Positions 1-5,408 of a stretch of 5,408 nucleotides of DNA are shown here, in pieces (the first letter of the stretch is position 1; every line of letters starts with the position of its first letter). The DNA comes from Methanosaeta sp. NSP1 (GTDB taxonomy: Archaea; Halobacteriota; Methanosarcinia; Methanotrichales; Methanotrichaceae): NCBI GenBank assembly GCA_002256595.1, contig NOLC01000118.1, positions 1-5,408 of the forward strand, in the 5' to 3' direction. The position numbers and the translations under genes are program-made. The notes below the pieces were generated by a model, which ran no database searches, was not told the origin of the DNA, and worked only from the letters and a program-made list of their open reading frames with translations.

Positions 1-60
1 TGATCCCTGCTCCAGACCCAATTTCTTGATAACTTAAGGTTAGCCACGTGAAACAGCGAA

Positions 61-77
61 GAACCAAAAAAGTAGGC
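61..77 (-). terminator. Oligo(T) transcription stop after the 180-aa secreted protein gene
   Basis: Read on the minus strand, the stop codon at 80-78 is followed within 7 nt by six consecutive T (positions 71-66) and a further T-rich stretch. Archaeal RNA polymerase commonly stops at such runs without needing a hairpin, and I see no stable hairpin here. This would end the three-gene redox transcript. The remaining bases 1-60 hold no recognisable gene or signal. Confidence 0.45.
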
Positions 78-620
78 CTATATGTGCCTGCGGACCATTC
101 TCAGTGCGACCAGTAGGCTGAAAATCGCCGCCGCTGCTCCGGGCATGGGAGCCTCTTCCGTCTTTTCGCTGGCGGAAGCATCTGCTGGCTGAGATGGCTG
201 TCCGGCATCATCAGATCCTTCCGGTTTCCCGTCCCCTGCCCTGGCCATATCTCTTAGGTAATCAACCGTCGAGTTGTACATGCCCTCGGCCTGGCTCTTT
301 TCCTCAACCACATTGATGTAGGCGGTCAGCTTGCCCGGCCTGGCTCCCGGAGCGGCTGCATCCACCACAAAGGAGTAGTTGCCGGGGGCTACATCGGCTG
401 CCCTGACCGAGCAGCTATAATCGGTCAGCCCGGCAGGAAAGACATTTTTTGTCATATTGGGGCAGGTGATGTCAAAGCCCTCGCTCATATTCCTGAAGAC
501 CAGCTCCACATAGGCCCTCTCTGGCGTGACATCGATCACCTTGAACCAGCCGCCGGATGCATCCGCCGGGCCGGCCAGCAATAGAAAAGAGAGGAGAACG
601 AGCCAGAAGCAATTTTTCAT
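78..620 (-). CDS. Secreted protein of unknown function with archaeosortase-like C-terminal tail
   Basis: I do not recognise the family of this 180-residue protein. Residues 1-21 form a signal peptide (K2, hydrophobic core about 5-17, likely cut after the ADA ending at 21). The mature ectodomain, about 22-108, alternates hydrophobic and polar residues like a small beta-sandwich. It contains two cysteines, C53 and C70, that could form a disulfide, and N-glycosylation sequons at N44, N55, N81 and N116. Residues about 126-157 are a flexible Ala/Gly/Pro/Ser/Glu-rich linker. The tail has three parts: PMPG at 158-161, a hydrophobic stretch 162-173, then RMVRR at 174-178. This resembles the PGF-CTERM type of sorting signal, though the usual Phe is absent. 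A simple membrane anchor is the alternative. The gene starts at ATG 620, 42 nt after the CcdA-fusion stop. No Shine-Dalgarno sequence is visible, and a TTTTAAT-like box lies about 25 nt upstream, so it may also have its own leaderless transcript. Confidence 0.8.
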   Translation of the reverse strand: MKNCFWLVLLSFLLLAGPADASGGWFKVIDVTPERAYVELVFRNMSEGFDITCPNMTKNVFPAGLTDYSCSVRAADVAPGNYSFVVDAAAPGARPGKLTAYINVVEEKSQAEGMYNSTVDYLRDMARAGDGKPEGSDDAGQPSQPADASASEKTEEAPMPGAAAAIFSLLVALRMVRRHI

Positions 621-662
621 AATAGTAATTTAGCATGAAAGATTAAAAGGCTTCGGGATATC

Positions 663-2060
663 CTACCACAGGAGTATCCCGAAATACCTGGCGGCATAAA
701 CCAGGCCCACAGCAATCACCAGGGCTCCGAAGAACTTGGTGGTCCAGGCTCCTACGGAGACGTACTTCTCCCCAATCCTTCCCCCCACCGTCCGGGAGAA
801 GGTGGCTATGGGAATGATGGGAACGCCATGCCCCACTCCGAAGATGAAGAGCATCATGCCGCCCGCCAGAGGGGTGACATCCTGAGACGCCAGCCAGATC
901 AATACCGGCAAGACCATGGACAGAGCACAGGGAGCCCATCCCAGGGCGAAGAATACTCCCAGGGTGAGGGCTCCGATGAAGGCGGAACGCTGGAAGAGGG
1001 AGATGGATGTCTCCACCGACCTTTGCAGCAGGCTCTTCTTGACGGCGCAGTGCTCCCCGCCTGCTGGCCGCAGCCGACTGGTGACCGGCTCAATTATCTC
1101 CTCCAGGGGCTTGATGTTGCTGATACCGAGAAGTATCATGATCAGCCCGGCCAGAAGATCGAAGATGCGGGAGTCGCGTATGAACAGCCCCACCTGAGAT
1201 ATGAACAGCCCCAGGACAAAGAAGACAGAGGCCATGCCCAGGGTGAAGGCCACTCCTATCATCAAGCCCTCTCTTGAGGATGAGACGCTTTTCCTGGTGT
1301 ACTCGTCCTTCCTTCTCACAGTCAGGACATAGGAGAATACGGCGATCATCAGGGCAATGGAGCAGGGGGCCAGAGATGTCACTATGCCCAGGACGAACAT
1401 CCCCAATGCGGAGACATTCTGCCTGGATATCTCTCCCTCCAGGCCCTGCCATTTCGAGCTGCTCAGATCCTGAAGCTTGCCGTAAAGCGTCTCGGCGCTC
1501 TGCACTCCATCCAGCTCACCCTCGCCCACCCGGTAGACATGATATATGCCTGAGATCATGCCGTTTTTGTCTATGAGCAGCAGGGTGGGATTGGAGGATC
1601 CGCCCCGCACATTCCAGTAGTCGAGATACTTGCTGGCGATGGCATAAGGCTCTATGTCCTCGGTCCAGGGCCAGGATATATTGACCTTCCACCACTTCTC
1701 CGCCAAGGATTTGCCGTCCTGGGAGTAGGGATTCTTGCGCATGTTCAAAGTGGCTATCTGGACCTCGGGGTGCATCTGCTTCAGCCGGGCCAGCTCTTCC
1801 ACCTGGCCCTGCAGAGATTTCTCGCATTCTATGCACAGCGGAATCTCAATGTTGGTTATATGCAGGATCAGAGGCGAGCCGGAAAAGCCGGATAAAGAGA
1901 AGTTTTTGCCGTCCACTCCAGTAGCATTAAAATCCGGAGCCCGGATGGCCTCCTCGGCCAGAGCCGGGACTGCGGAGAGAAGAACCAGGCTGAAGAGAGA
2001 GAAGAACGCAAGAAAAGCCGGCCAGGACGGCCTTGTCTTGCCTGCTCTGCAAAGGTGCAA
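663..2060 (-). CDS. TlpA-like thioredoxin domain fused to CcdA/DsbD transmembrane electron-transfer domain
   Basis: Predicted to move electrons from cytoplasmic thioredoxin across the membrane to an outward-facing thioredoxin domain. Numbering is from the TTG at 2060 (465 aa). A signal peptide or anchor spans about 13-35, with a likely cut after ALA. A TlpA/AhpC-like thioredoxin fold spans about 40-200, with active site CIEC at 76-79 and a presumed cis-proline in SNPT (P158). The membrane domain has six helices, at about 217-249, 265-289, 297-316, 358-389, 397-422 and 438-461. Its two redox cysteines, C233 (LAPCS) in helix 1 and C378 (WAPCA) in helix 4, are the canonical CcdA/DsbD pair. The basic loop between helices 3 and 4 contains an extra cysteine, C338, and should be cytoplasmic. 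The domain order (thioredoxin first, membrane domain last) differs from DsbD, whose thioredoxin domain is C-terminal. I chose the TTG at 2060 because GGTGGAGG lies 5 nt before it. A TTG at 2078, overlapping the previous stop as TTGA, would add six residues but has no good ribosome site. The likely role is thiol reduction outside the membrane or cytochrome c maturation. Family assignment is secure; the substrate is unknown. Confidence 0.88.
   Translation of the reverse strand: MHLCRAGKTRPSWPAFLAFFSLFSLVLLSAVPALAEEAIRAPDFNATGVDGKNFSLSGFSGSPLILHITNIEIPLCIECEKSLQGQVEELARLKQMHPEVQIATLNMRKNPYSQDGKSLAEKWWKVNISWPWTEDIEPYAIASKYLDYWNVRGGSSNPTLLLIDKNGMISGIYHVYRVGEGELDGVQSAETLYGKLQDLSSSKWQGLEGEISRQNVSALGMFVLGIVTSLAPCSIALMIAVFSYVLTVRRKDEYTRKSVSSSREGLMIGVAFTLGMASVFFVLGLFISQVGLFIRDSRIFDLLAGLIMILLGISNIKPLEEIIEPVTSRLRPAGGEHCAVKKSLLQRSVETSISLFQRSAFIGALTLGVFFALGWAPCALSMVLPVLIWLASQDVTPLAGGMMLFIFGVGHGVPIIPIATFSRTVGGRIGEKYVSVGAWTTKFFGALVIAVGLVYAARYFGILLW
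1179..1213. repeat. 14-bp direct repeat with 21-bp period inside the CcdA-domain coding sequence
   Basis: The 14-mer TATGAACAGCCCCA occurs at 1179-1192 and again at 1200-1213. The 21-bp period is seven codons. In the protein it gives two GLFI blocks seven residues apart at the end of the second CcdA transmembrane helix. The frame is kept, so it looks like a small local duplication or slippage product rather than a mobile or regulatory repeat. Confidence 0.7.
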
Positions 2061-2065
2061 TACTT

Positions 2066-2073
2066 CCTCCACC
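2066..2073 (-). promoter_or_regulatory. Strong Shine-Dalgarno site setting the start of the TlpA-CcdA fusion
   Basis: On the minus strand these bases read GGTGGAGG, a good match to the archaeal 16S rRNA tail, followed by the 5-nt spacer AAGTA and then TTG at 2060. The site begins just after the stop codon of the preceding thioredoxin gene (2077-2075), so ribosomes ending there could restart directly. It favours the TTG at 2060 over the TTG at 2078. Confidence 0.6.
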
Positions 2074-2074
2074 T

Positions 2075-2638
2075 TCAATCCCAGGAATCTAGATTTTTCT
2101 TATGGTAATAAATGGCGTCCTCCATATAGGAGTCGATATCTTCCTGGCTCATTATGTCGGTCTTGCTGTGCCAGGCCACCTCTGCTTTTCCATCCGGGCC
2201 TTCGGCCAGGGTAATGAATATGTTAGTTGGGACATACTGCTTTCCGCCACGCGGATCATATACGTTCAGTATTTCCACTGCCTCTTTAAAGCCGGCTCCT
2301 TCCGCCAGCACATCATGATAGGAGATGCTATCCCCAAACCTGTCTACAGCCGACTCGATTCTGGGTATCTGGACCAGACAGGGTACGCAGTTGCTGCTGT
2401 GCACCAGTATTAGCAGCGGCCTATCCTTCAGTTCATCTAAAACCCAGTCTGGATGCTCTACGGCAAGGGTGGCGTTTTCATGCTGATCGGGATACACCGT
2501 CCACCAGTCGCTCTCCCCTGAGCCGACATCAAATGCAGGAGTGTAGCCGTCTTCCTGGCCCAAGGCGAAAGTCGATGCCGAGAATATGGCCACGGCTGCA
2601 GCGGCCAATAATAGGAAATTTTGAAGCTTAATGAGCAT
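2075..2638 (-). CDS. Secreted thioredoxin-fold protein with CVPC active site
   Basis: A 187-residue exported thiol-disulfide protein. Residues 1 to about 27 form a signal peptide (K4, hydrophobic core 8-25, likely cleavage around ALG/QED). I see no lipobox cysteine. An acidic, tryptophan-containing lead-in (28-58) comes before the thioredoxin fold. The strand LLILVH (75-80) runs into the active site CVPC (84-87), in the usual place at the start of a helix, and the presumed cis-proline is P137 in YVPT. Only two cysteines are present, both in the active site, so the mature protein is a simple redox partner. The C-terminus is charged and helical. The ATG start at 2638 has a G5 run 8 nt upstream, a weak ribosome site. 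The stop sits 14 nt before the favoured start of the TlpA-CcdA fusion, so the two are almost certainly co-transcribed. The CcdA module probably keeps this protein reduced. Whether it acts as a reductase, isomerase or metal-site chaperone cannot be told from sequence. Confidence 0.85.
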   Translation of the reverse strand: MLIKLQNFLLLAAAAVAIFSASTFALGQEDGYTPAFDVGSGESDWWTVYPDQHENATLAVEHPDWVLDELKDRPLLILVHSSNCVPCLVQIPRIESAVDRFGDSISYHDVLAEGAGFKEAVEILNVYDPRGGKQYVPTNIFITLAEGPDGKAEVAWHSKTDIMSQEDIDSYMEDAIYYHKKNLDSWD

Positions 2639-2781
2639 GGAATAAACCCCCGAATATACTCTTCAGTGATATCAAATCCGATCCATTATGGGCGCAGATC
2701 AGAAAAAGACAGGGCAAGCATAACCGCCCCAATATCTTGTAACCGGCGCCAGGATACATCAACGGCACCAAAGATGTAGTG

Positions 2782-2798
2782 CTTTATATTTATTGGTT
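2782..2798 (-). promoter_or_regulatory. Candidate archaeal TATA box and BRE for the thioredoxin/CcdA gene group
   Basis: On the minus strand this AT-rich island reads CCAATAAATATAAAGC, with an AAAACC element just upstream that could serve as the TFB-recognition element. It is the best TATA-like element in the intergenic region 2639-2869. A start about 25 nt downstream (near 2760) would give a leader of roughly 120 nt before the ATG at 2638. The same bases on the plus strand read CTTTATATTTA, but no credible plus-strand gene follows. Confidence 0.35.
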
Positions 2799-2869
2799 TT
2801 GGGAGGCTGGGTCTTGTGTGCAGTCCCGGATTTTTCGTATCTTATCAGGCTGCCAGAACCTCCGCCGCT

Positions 2870-3991
2870 CTATCGATCTTTAATTGCCGGCGGCACATAT
2901 TTTTTGAGCAGGAGCGACAGGGAGACCACTGTCACTGAGCTAGCGGCCATGGCCAGGCCGGCCAGCTCGGGCCGGAAGGTTATGCCGAATGCCGGATAAA
3001 GAGCGCCTGCAGCCACTGGAACCAGGAGGGCATTGTAGGCAAAGGCCCAGAAGATATTCTGCTTGATGCGGGAGATCACCTTGCGGCTGAGCTGAATGGC
3101 AGCCACGGCATCCAGCAAATCATCCTTCATCAAAACTATATCTCCCGTCTCAATGGCCACGTCGGTTCCGCTGCCGATGGCTATGCCCACATCAGCCTGA
3201 GCCAGAGCAGGAGCATCATTGATGCCATCACCCACAAAGGCCACAGAGCTGCCGCCTTCTTGCATCCTTTTTATTTCGCCGGATTTGTCTTCCGGCAGCA
3301 CCTCGGAGAGGACCCGCTTGATGCCGAGCAAGCCTGCTATGGCTTCTGCGCTTCTGGCATTGTCTCCGGTGATCATGACCACGGACAGATTCATTCTCTG
3401 CAGCTGTAAGACGGCCTCTTGGGCCATGGACTTGACCTGGTCGGATATGGAGAAAGCTGCACAACCCCGGCCGTCCAGGGCCAGAAGGACGGCAGTCCTT
3501 CCCTGCGATTCGTAGAAGGAAGCCTTTTCCAGCATTTCGGGAGACGCGGCTATGCCCTCATCGGCAAAGAGCATCCGGTTTCCGGCCACCACCCTATGCC
3601 CTTCCACCACAGCCAGCACACCTTTGCCCGGCCGGGCCTCGAAGCCCTCCGCCTGGGCCAGATCCAGGCCCATCTGCCTTGCCTTCCGGACCAACGCTTC
3701 CGCAAGGGGATGCTCGGAGGGAATCTGGGCCGAGGCCGCCAGACGAAGCGCCTCAGCTTCCCCCATGCCGAAGGCGGCCATATCTGTGACCTCAGGCCTG
3801 CCCACCGTGAGGGTCCCGGTCTTGTCGAAGGCCACTGCATCGAGCTTCTCCGAGGCCTCCAGGGCTTCGCCGCTCTTGATCAGAATTCCGAGTTCAGCAC
3901 CCCGCCCTATGCCCACGGTGATGGCGGTGGGAGTGGCCAGGCCCAGGGCACAGGGACAGGCCACCACCAGCACCGATATCAGGGCGGTCAA
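2870..3991 (-). CDS. copA: Cu(I)-transporting P1B-1 ATPase CopA, C-terminal fragment (frameshifted)
   Basis: This is the catalytic half of a copper-exporting ATPase, 373 residues counted from the TTG at 3991. That TTG is a leucine codon inside a membrane helix, not a believable start: homologous reading in this frame continues upstream to about 4060. Visible features are the copper-binding CPC at 12-14, the phosphorylation loop DKTGT at 56-60 (D56 phosphorylated), the nucleotide-domain HP of SEHPL at 94-95, TGDN at 208-211 and the GDGINDAP hinge at 254-261. Two closing membrane helices carry YN (319-320) and MAASS (348-352). CPC plus YN plus MxxSS is the Cu(I) signature of the P1B-1 group, which argues against a Zn/Cd/Pb or Co ATPase. 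No C-terminal metal-binding domain follows: the protein ends shortly after PPAIKDR. Alone, this fragment lacks the metal-binding, first four membrane and actuator parts. No clear terminator follows the stop. Confidence 0.87.
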   Translation of the reverse strand: MTALISVLVVACPCALGLATPTAITVGIGRGAELGILIKSGEALEASEKLDAVAFDKTGTLTVGRPEVTDMAAFGMGEAEALRLAASAQIPSEHPLAEALVRKARQMGLDLAQAEGFEARPGKGVLAVVEGHRVVAGNRMLFADEGIAASPEMLEKASFYESQGRTAVLLALDGRGCAAFSISDQVKSMAQEAVLQLQRMNLSVVMITGDNARSAEAIAGLLGIKRVLSEVLPEDKSGEIKRMQEGGSSVAFVGDGINDAPALAQADVGIAIGSGTDVAIETGDIVLMKDDLLDAVAAIQLSRKVISRIKQNIFWAFAYNALLVPVAAGALYPAFGITFRPELAGLAMAASSVTVVSLSLLLKKYVPPAIKDR

Positions 3992-4039
3992 AGAGAAGAG
4001 CAGGGTATTCTCGGCTACAAAATACCAGTAGATGAATGC

Positions 4040-4066
4040 GGCCAGAGCTATGGAGATGAATAAGAT
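4040..4066 (-). other. copA: Frameshift and probable small deletion that splits copA
   Basis: Upstream of here the frame reads RIADRAVSY and then runs off into SSP and a TAG stop (4050-4048). In the -1 frame, FISIALAAFIYWYF continues straight into the CPC segment, so homology crosses frames at about 4060. Remembered CopA sequences have a YFIP or YFVP motif, then about nine residues before the FIYW-like motif. Here only about five remain and the proline is missing. The simplest reading is a net loss of 13 nt (four codons plus one base) in the helix before CPC. No canonical X-XXY-YYZ slippery heptamer is present. A real mutation or a local assembly error could explain it. Confidence 0.75.
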
Positions 4067-5313
4067 ACAGCCCTGTCGGCAATCCTCTGCACTGCAGGCC
4101 TTGATCCCTGCGCCGTCTCTACAAGGGAGATGATCCGGGCTAAAGCAGTGTCCTTTCCCACTCTTGTAGCCCTGATCTGCAGTGAGCCGTTCTTGTTGAG
4201 CGTGCCGCCCACAGCAAAGCTTCCCGGCTTTTTCAAGACGGGAATACTCTCCCCGGTGATCATGGACTCGTCCACATAGCTCTCTCCCTGCTCTACCAGG
4301 CCGTCAGCCGGAATCTTGTCCCCGGGCCGGACCAGGAGCATATCACCAACCATGATCTCCTCGGCATAGATCTCCTTCTCCCTTCCGTCCTTGAGGATGA
4401 CTGCCTTCCTGGGTTGCAGTCCCACCAGCTTGACTATGGCCTCGGAGGTCCGGCCTTTAGCCCTGGCCTCCAGATAGCGTCCCAGGGTGAGGAAGGTGGC
4501 GAGCATGACTGCGGTCTCATAGAACATGAAGTCGGGAGTGAGCACCACTCCAAAGGTTCCCAGAATGCTGGAGAGGTAGGCTACACCTATGCCCATGCCG
4601 TACATGACATCCATATCCAGGATGCGGTGGGACAGGGAGCGTGCAGCCGCTCTGAAGATAGGCAGGCTCACATAGACGAAGACGGGAGCGGACAGGGCCA
4701 GCATTATCAGCCCCATGATATCGGGAAGGGCCATGTGATAAGTCATGGGAATGACCTGGTGCAGTGGCAGGTACATCAGGGCCATGAGCAGCAGGCTGGC
4801 GGCAAAGCCTATGATGATCCGCCTCTTCTTTTCTGCAAGATCCTTCTGCCGCGCTTCCTTCTCCCGGTCTGCGGAGCCCTCTTCTCCGGCCAGTCCCAGG
4901 AACTGGTAGCCAGCGTCGGTCACTGCCCTCTTCATATCCGCCAGGCCCACCAGGCGGGGGTTGTATATCACATAGGCCTTCTCCGAGGCCAGGTTCACCC
5001 TAGCCTCCGCCACGCCATCCAATTTCAGCAGAGCCGCCTCCAGCGCGGCTACGCACATGGCGCAGGACATGCCCCCTATCTTGAGCACGACCTCATCATC
5101 TACGACATCATAGCCTGCATCCCTTATGGCTTTCTCCAGATCGACGAGTTGAAGCCTTTCCGGATCATACTCAATAGACGCCGTCTCCGCCGACAGGTTA
5201 ACCGCTGCGGATGCTACCCCATTTAGATTTGATAGAGACCTCTCCACAGCCGCACTGCAAGCAGCGCAGGCCATGCCCGTCACCTTGATCTCAGCCTTTT
5301 TAGTTGCGGCCAT
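4048..5313 (-). CDS. copA: Cu(I)-transporting P1B-1 ATPase CopA, N-terminal fragment (frameshifted)
   Basis: This is the front half of a copper exporter, 421 residues ending in an out-of-frame tail of three residues (SSP). Two heavy-metal-associated domains come first: GMACAAC (C16, C19) within about 7-72 and GMSCAMC (C84, C87) within about 75-140. A charged linker (145-165) leads to membrane helices at about 166-184, 200-217, 236-256 and 262-281. The actuator domain (about 290-400) carries GDKIPADG (331-338) and the dephosphorylation motif TGES (353-356). With the downstream piece the intact protein would be about 815-820 residues, normal for a CopA with two such domains. The ATG at 5313 has GAGG 7 nt upstream, overlapping the stop codon of the preceding gene, so translation is probably coupled. 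As it stands, the product could bind copper but has no phosphorylation site or transport CPC, so it cannot pump. Confidence 0.88.
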   Translation of the reverse strand: MAATKKAEIKVTGMACAACSAAVERSLSNLNGVASAAVNLSAETASIEYDPERLQLVDLEKAIRDAGYDVVDDEVVLKIGGMSCAMCVAALEAALLKLDGVAEARVNLASEKAYVIYNPRLVGLADMKRAVTDAGYQFLGLAGEEGSADREKEARQKDLAEKKRRIIIGFAASLLLMALMYLPLHQVIPMTYHMALPDIMGLIMLALSAPVFVYVSLPIFRAAARSLSHRILDMDVMYGMGIGVAYLSSILGTFGVVLTPDFMFYETAVMLATFLTLGRYLEARAKGRTSEAIVKLVGLQPRKAVILKDGREKEIYAEEIMVGDMLLVRPGDKIPADGLVEQGESYVDESMITGESIPVLKKPGSFAVGGTLNKNGSLQIRATRVGKDTALARIISLVETAQGSRPAVQRIADRAVSYSSP

Positions 5314-5322
5314 TAAATATCC

Positions 5323-5408
5323 TCAAGAATAATATCCATATGCTGCCCGGAGGCATTCGAGATCAGCCTTTATTGAAGAGGCATTGTCCCATAAAGCCTC
5401 TCCCTTCC
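5323..5408 (-). CDS. C-terminal end of an unidentified upstream gene (partial)
   Basis: One minus-strand frame stays open from the window edge for 27 codons and stops with TGA at 5325-5323, just 9 nt before the copA ATG. The visible tail ends in LECLRAAYGYYS, and it holds one cysteine. The close spacing, with the copA ribosome site overlapping this stop, supports a coupled upstream gene in the same transcript. A small copper chaperone or metal-responsive regulator would be typical company for copA, but the tail is too short to assign. A chance open frame of this length is possible; the other two minus-strand frames stop earlier. Confidence 0.45.
   Translation of the reverse strand, partial: KGEALWDNASSIKADLECLRAAYGYYS

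Noticed and set aside
828..1277. Plus-strand open frame of 149 codons opposite the CcdA domain
   Set aside because: The translation is low-complexity Gln/Gly/His/Asp and lies wholly within a well-supported membrane protein gene.
2653..2658. TATATT sequence just upstream of the thioredoxin gene as its TATA box
   Set aside because: It lies only 15-20 nt before the ATG, too close for a transcript start at or before that codon. The element at 2782-2798 fits better.
2745..2769. Possible hairpin, a 6-bp stem of GGTGCC with GGCGCC around a 13-nt loop
   Set aside because: It contains a G-U pair, is short, and probably straddles the inferred transcription start, so it is not convincing as a terminator or riboswitch.
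2793..2999. Short plus-strand open frame next to a plus-strand TATA-like sequence
   Set aside because: It starts with TTG without a ribosome site, and more than half of it is antisense to the 3' end of copA. The protein has no recognisable feature.
3419..4063. Plus-strand open frame of 214 codons opposite the copA catalytic half
   Set aside because: It mirrors conserved P-type ATPase coding sequence, and its composition looks like a shadow frame, with no motif of its own.
4040..4066. Programmed -1 ribosomal frameshift in copA, as known for a copper chaperone made from E. coli copA
   Set aside because: The bacterial case occurs after the first metal-binding domain at a CCCAAAG-type heptamer. 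Here the shift lies after the actuator domain, no slippery heptamer is visible, and residues are missing from the helix.
4414..5226. Long plus-strand open frame (270 codons) opposite the front half of copA
   Set aside because: It is fully antisense to a strongly conserved gene, rich in His/Gln/Gly as expected for a complementary frame, and shows no recognisable domain.

Overview
All recognisable genes lie on the minus strand and read from right to left. The window looks archaeal, most likely a moderately GC-rich methanogen of the Methanosarcinales/Methanotrichales type. That assignment is inference. It rests on AGG/AGA- and ATA-containing codon use, a TATA-like box, an oligo(T) stop signal, an archaeosortase-like C-terminal tail on one secreted protein, and a copper ATPase that closely resembles the archaeal CopA of Archaeoglobus as I remember it. 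No rRNA, tRNA, CRISPR array, insertion sequence or integrase was seen.

Layout in the direction of transcription. At the right edge (5408-5323) is the last 27 codons of an unidentified gene, ending 9 nt before the next start. Next comes a Cu(I)-exporting P1B-1 ATPase (copA), 5313 to 2870. It has two N-terminal heavy-metal-binding domains and all catalytic motifs, but it is broken by a frameshift near 4060. The upstream piece (4048-5313) carries the metal-binding, first membrane and actuator domains. The downstream piece (2870-3991, with homology running up to about 4060) carries the CPC membrane segment and the phosphorylation and nucleotide-binding domains. Aligned with remembered family sequences, the junction lacks four residues as well as one base, so about 13 nt seem to be missing from one membrane helix.

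A 231-nt intergenic region (2639-2869) with a good AT-rich promoter candidate follows. After it comes a three-gene group: a secreted thioredoxin-fold protein with a CVPC active site (2075-2638), a TlpA-like thioredoxin domain fused to a six-helix CcdA/DsbD-type electron-transfer module (663-2060), and a secreted protein with two cysteines in its mature ectodomain and a sorting-signal-like tail (78-620). An oligo(T) run right after the last stop codon probably ends the transcript.

Working model (inference): the CcdA helices carry reducing equivalents from cytoplasmic thioredoxin across the membrane to the fused outer thioredoxin domain, then to the separate CVPC protein, and on to exported thiol substrates. 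The two-cysteine sorted protein is a candidate substrate or accessory. Placement beside a copper exporter suggests a link to copper-dependent thiol damage, metal-site assembly or cytochrome c maturation, but nothing in the sequence proves that link.
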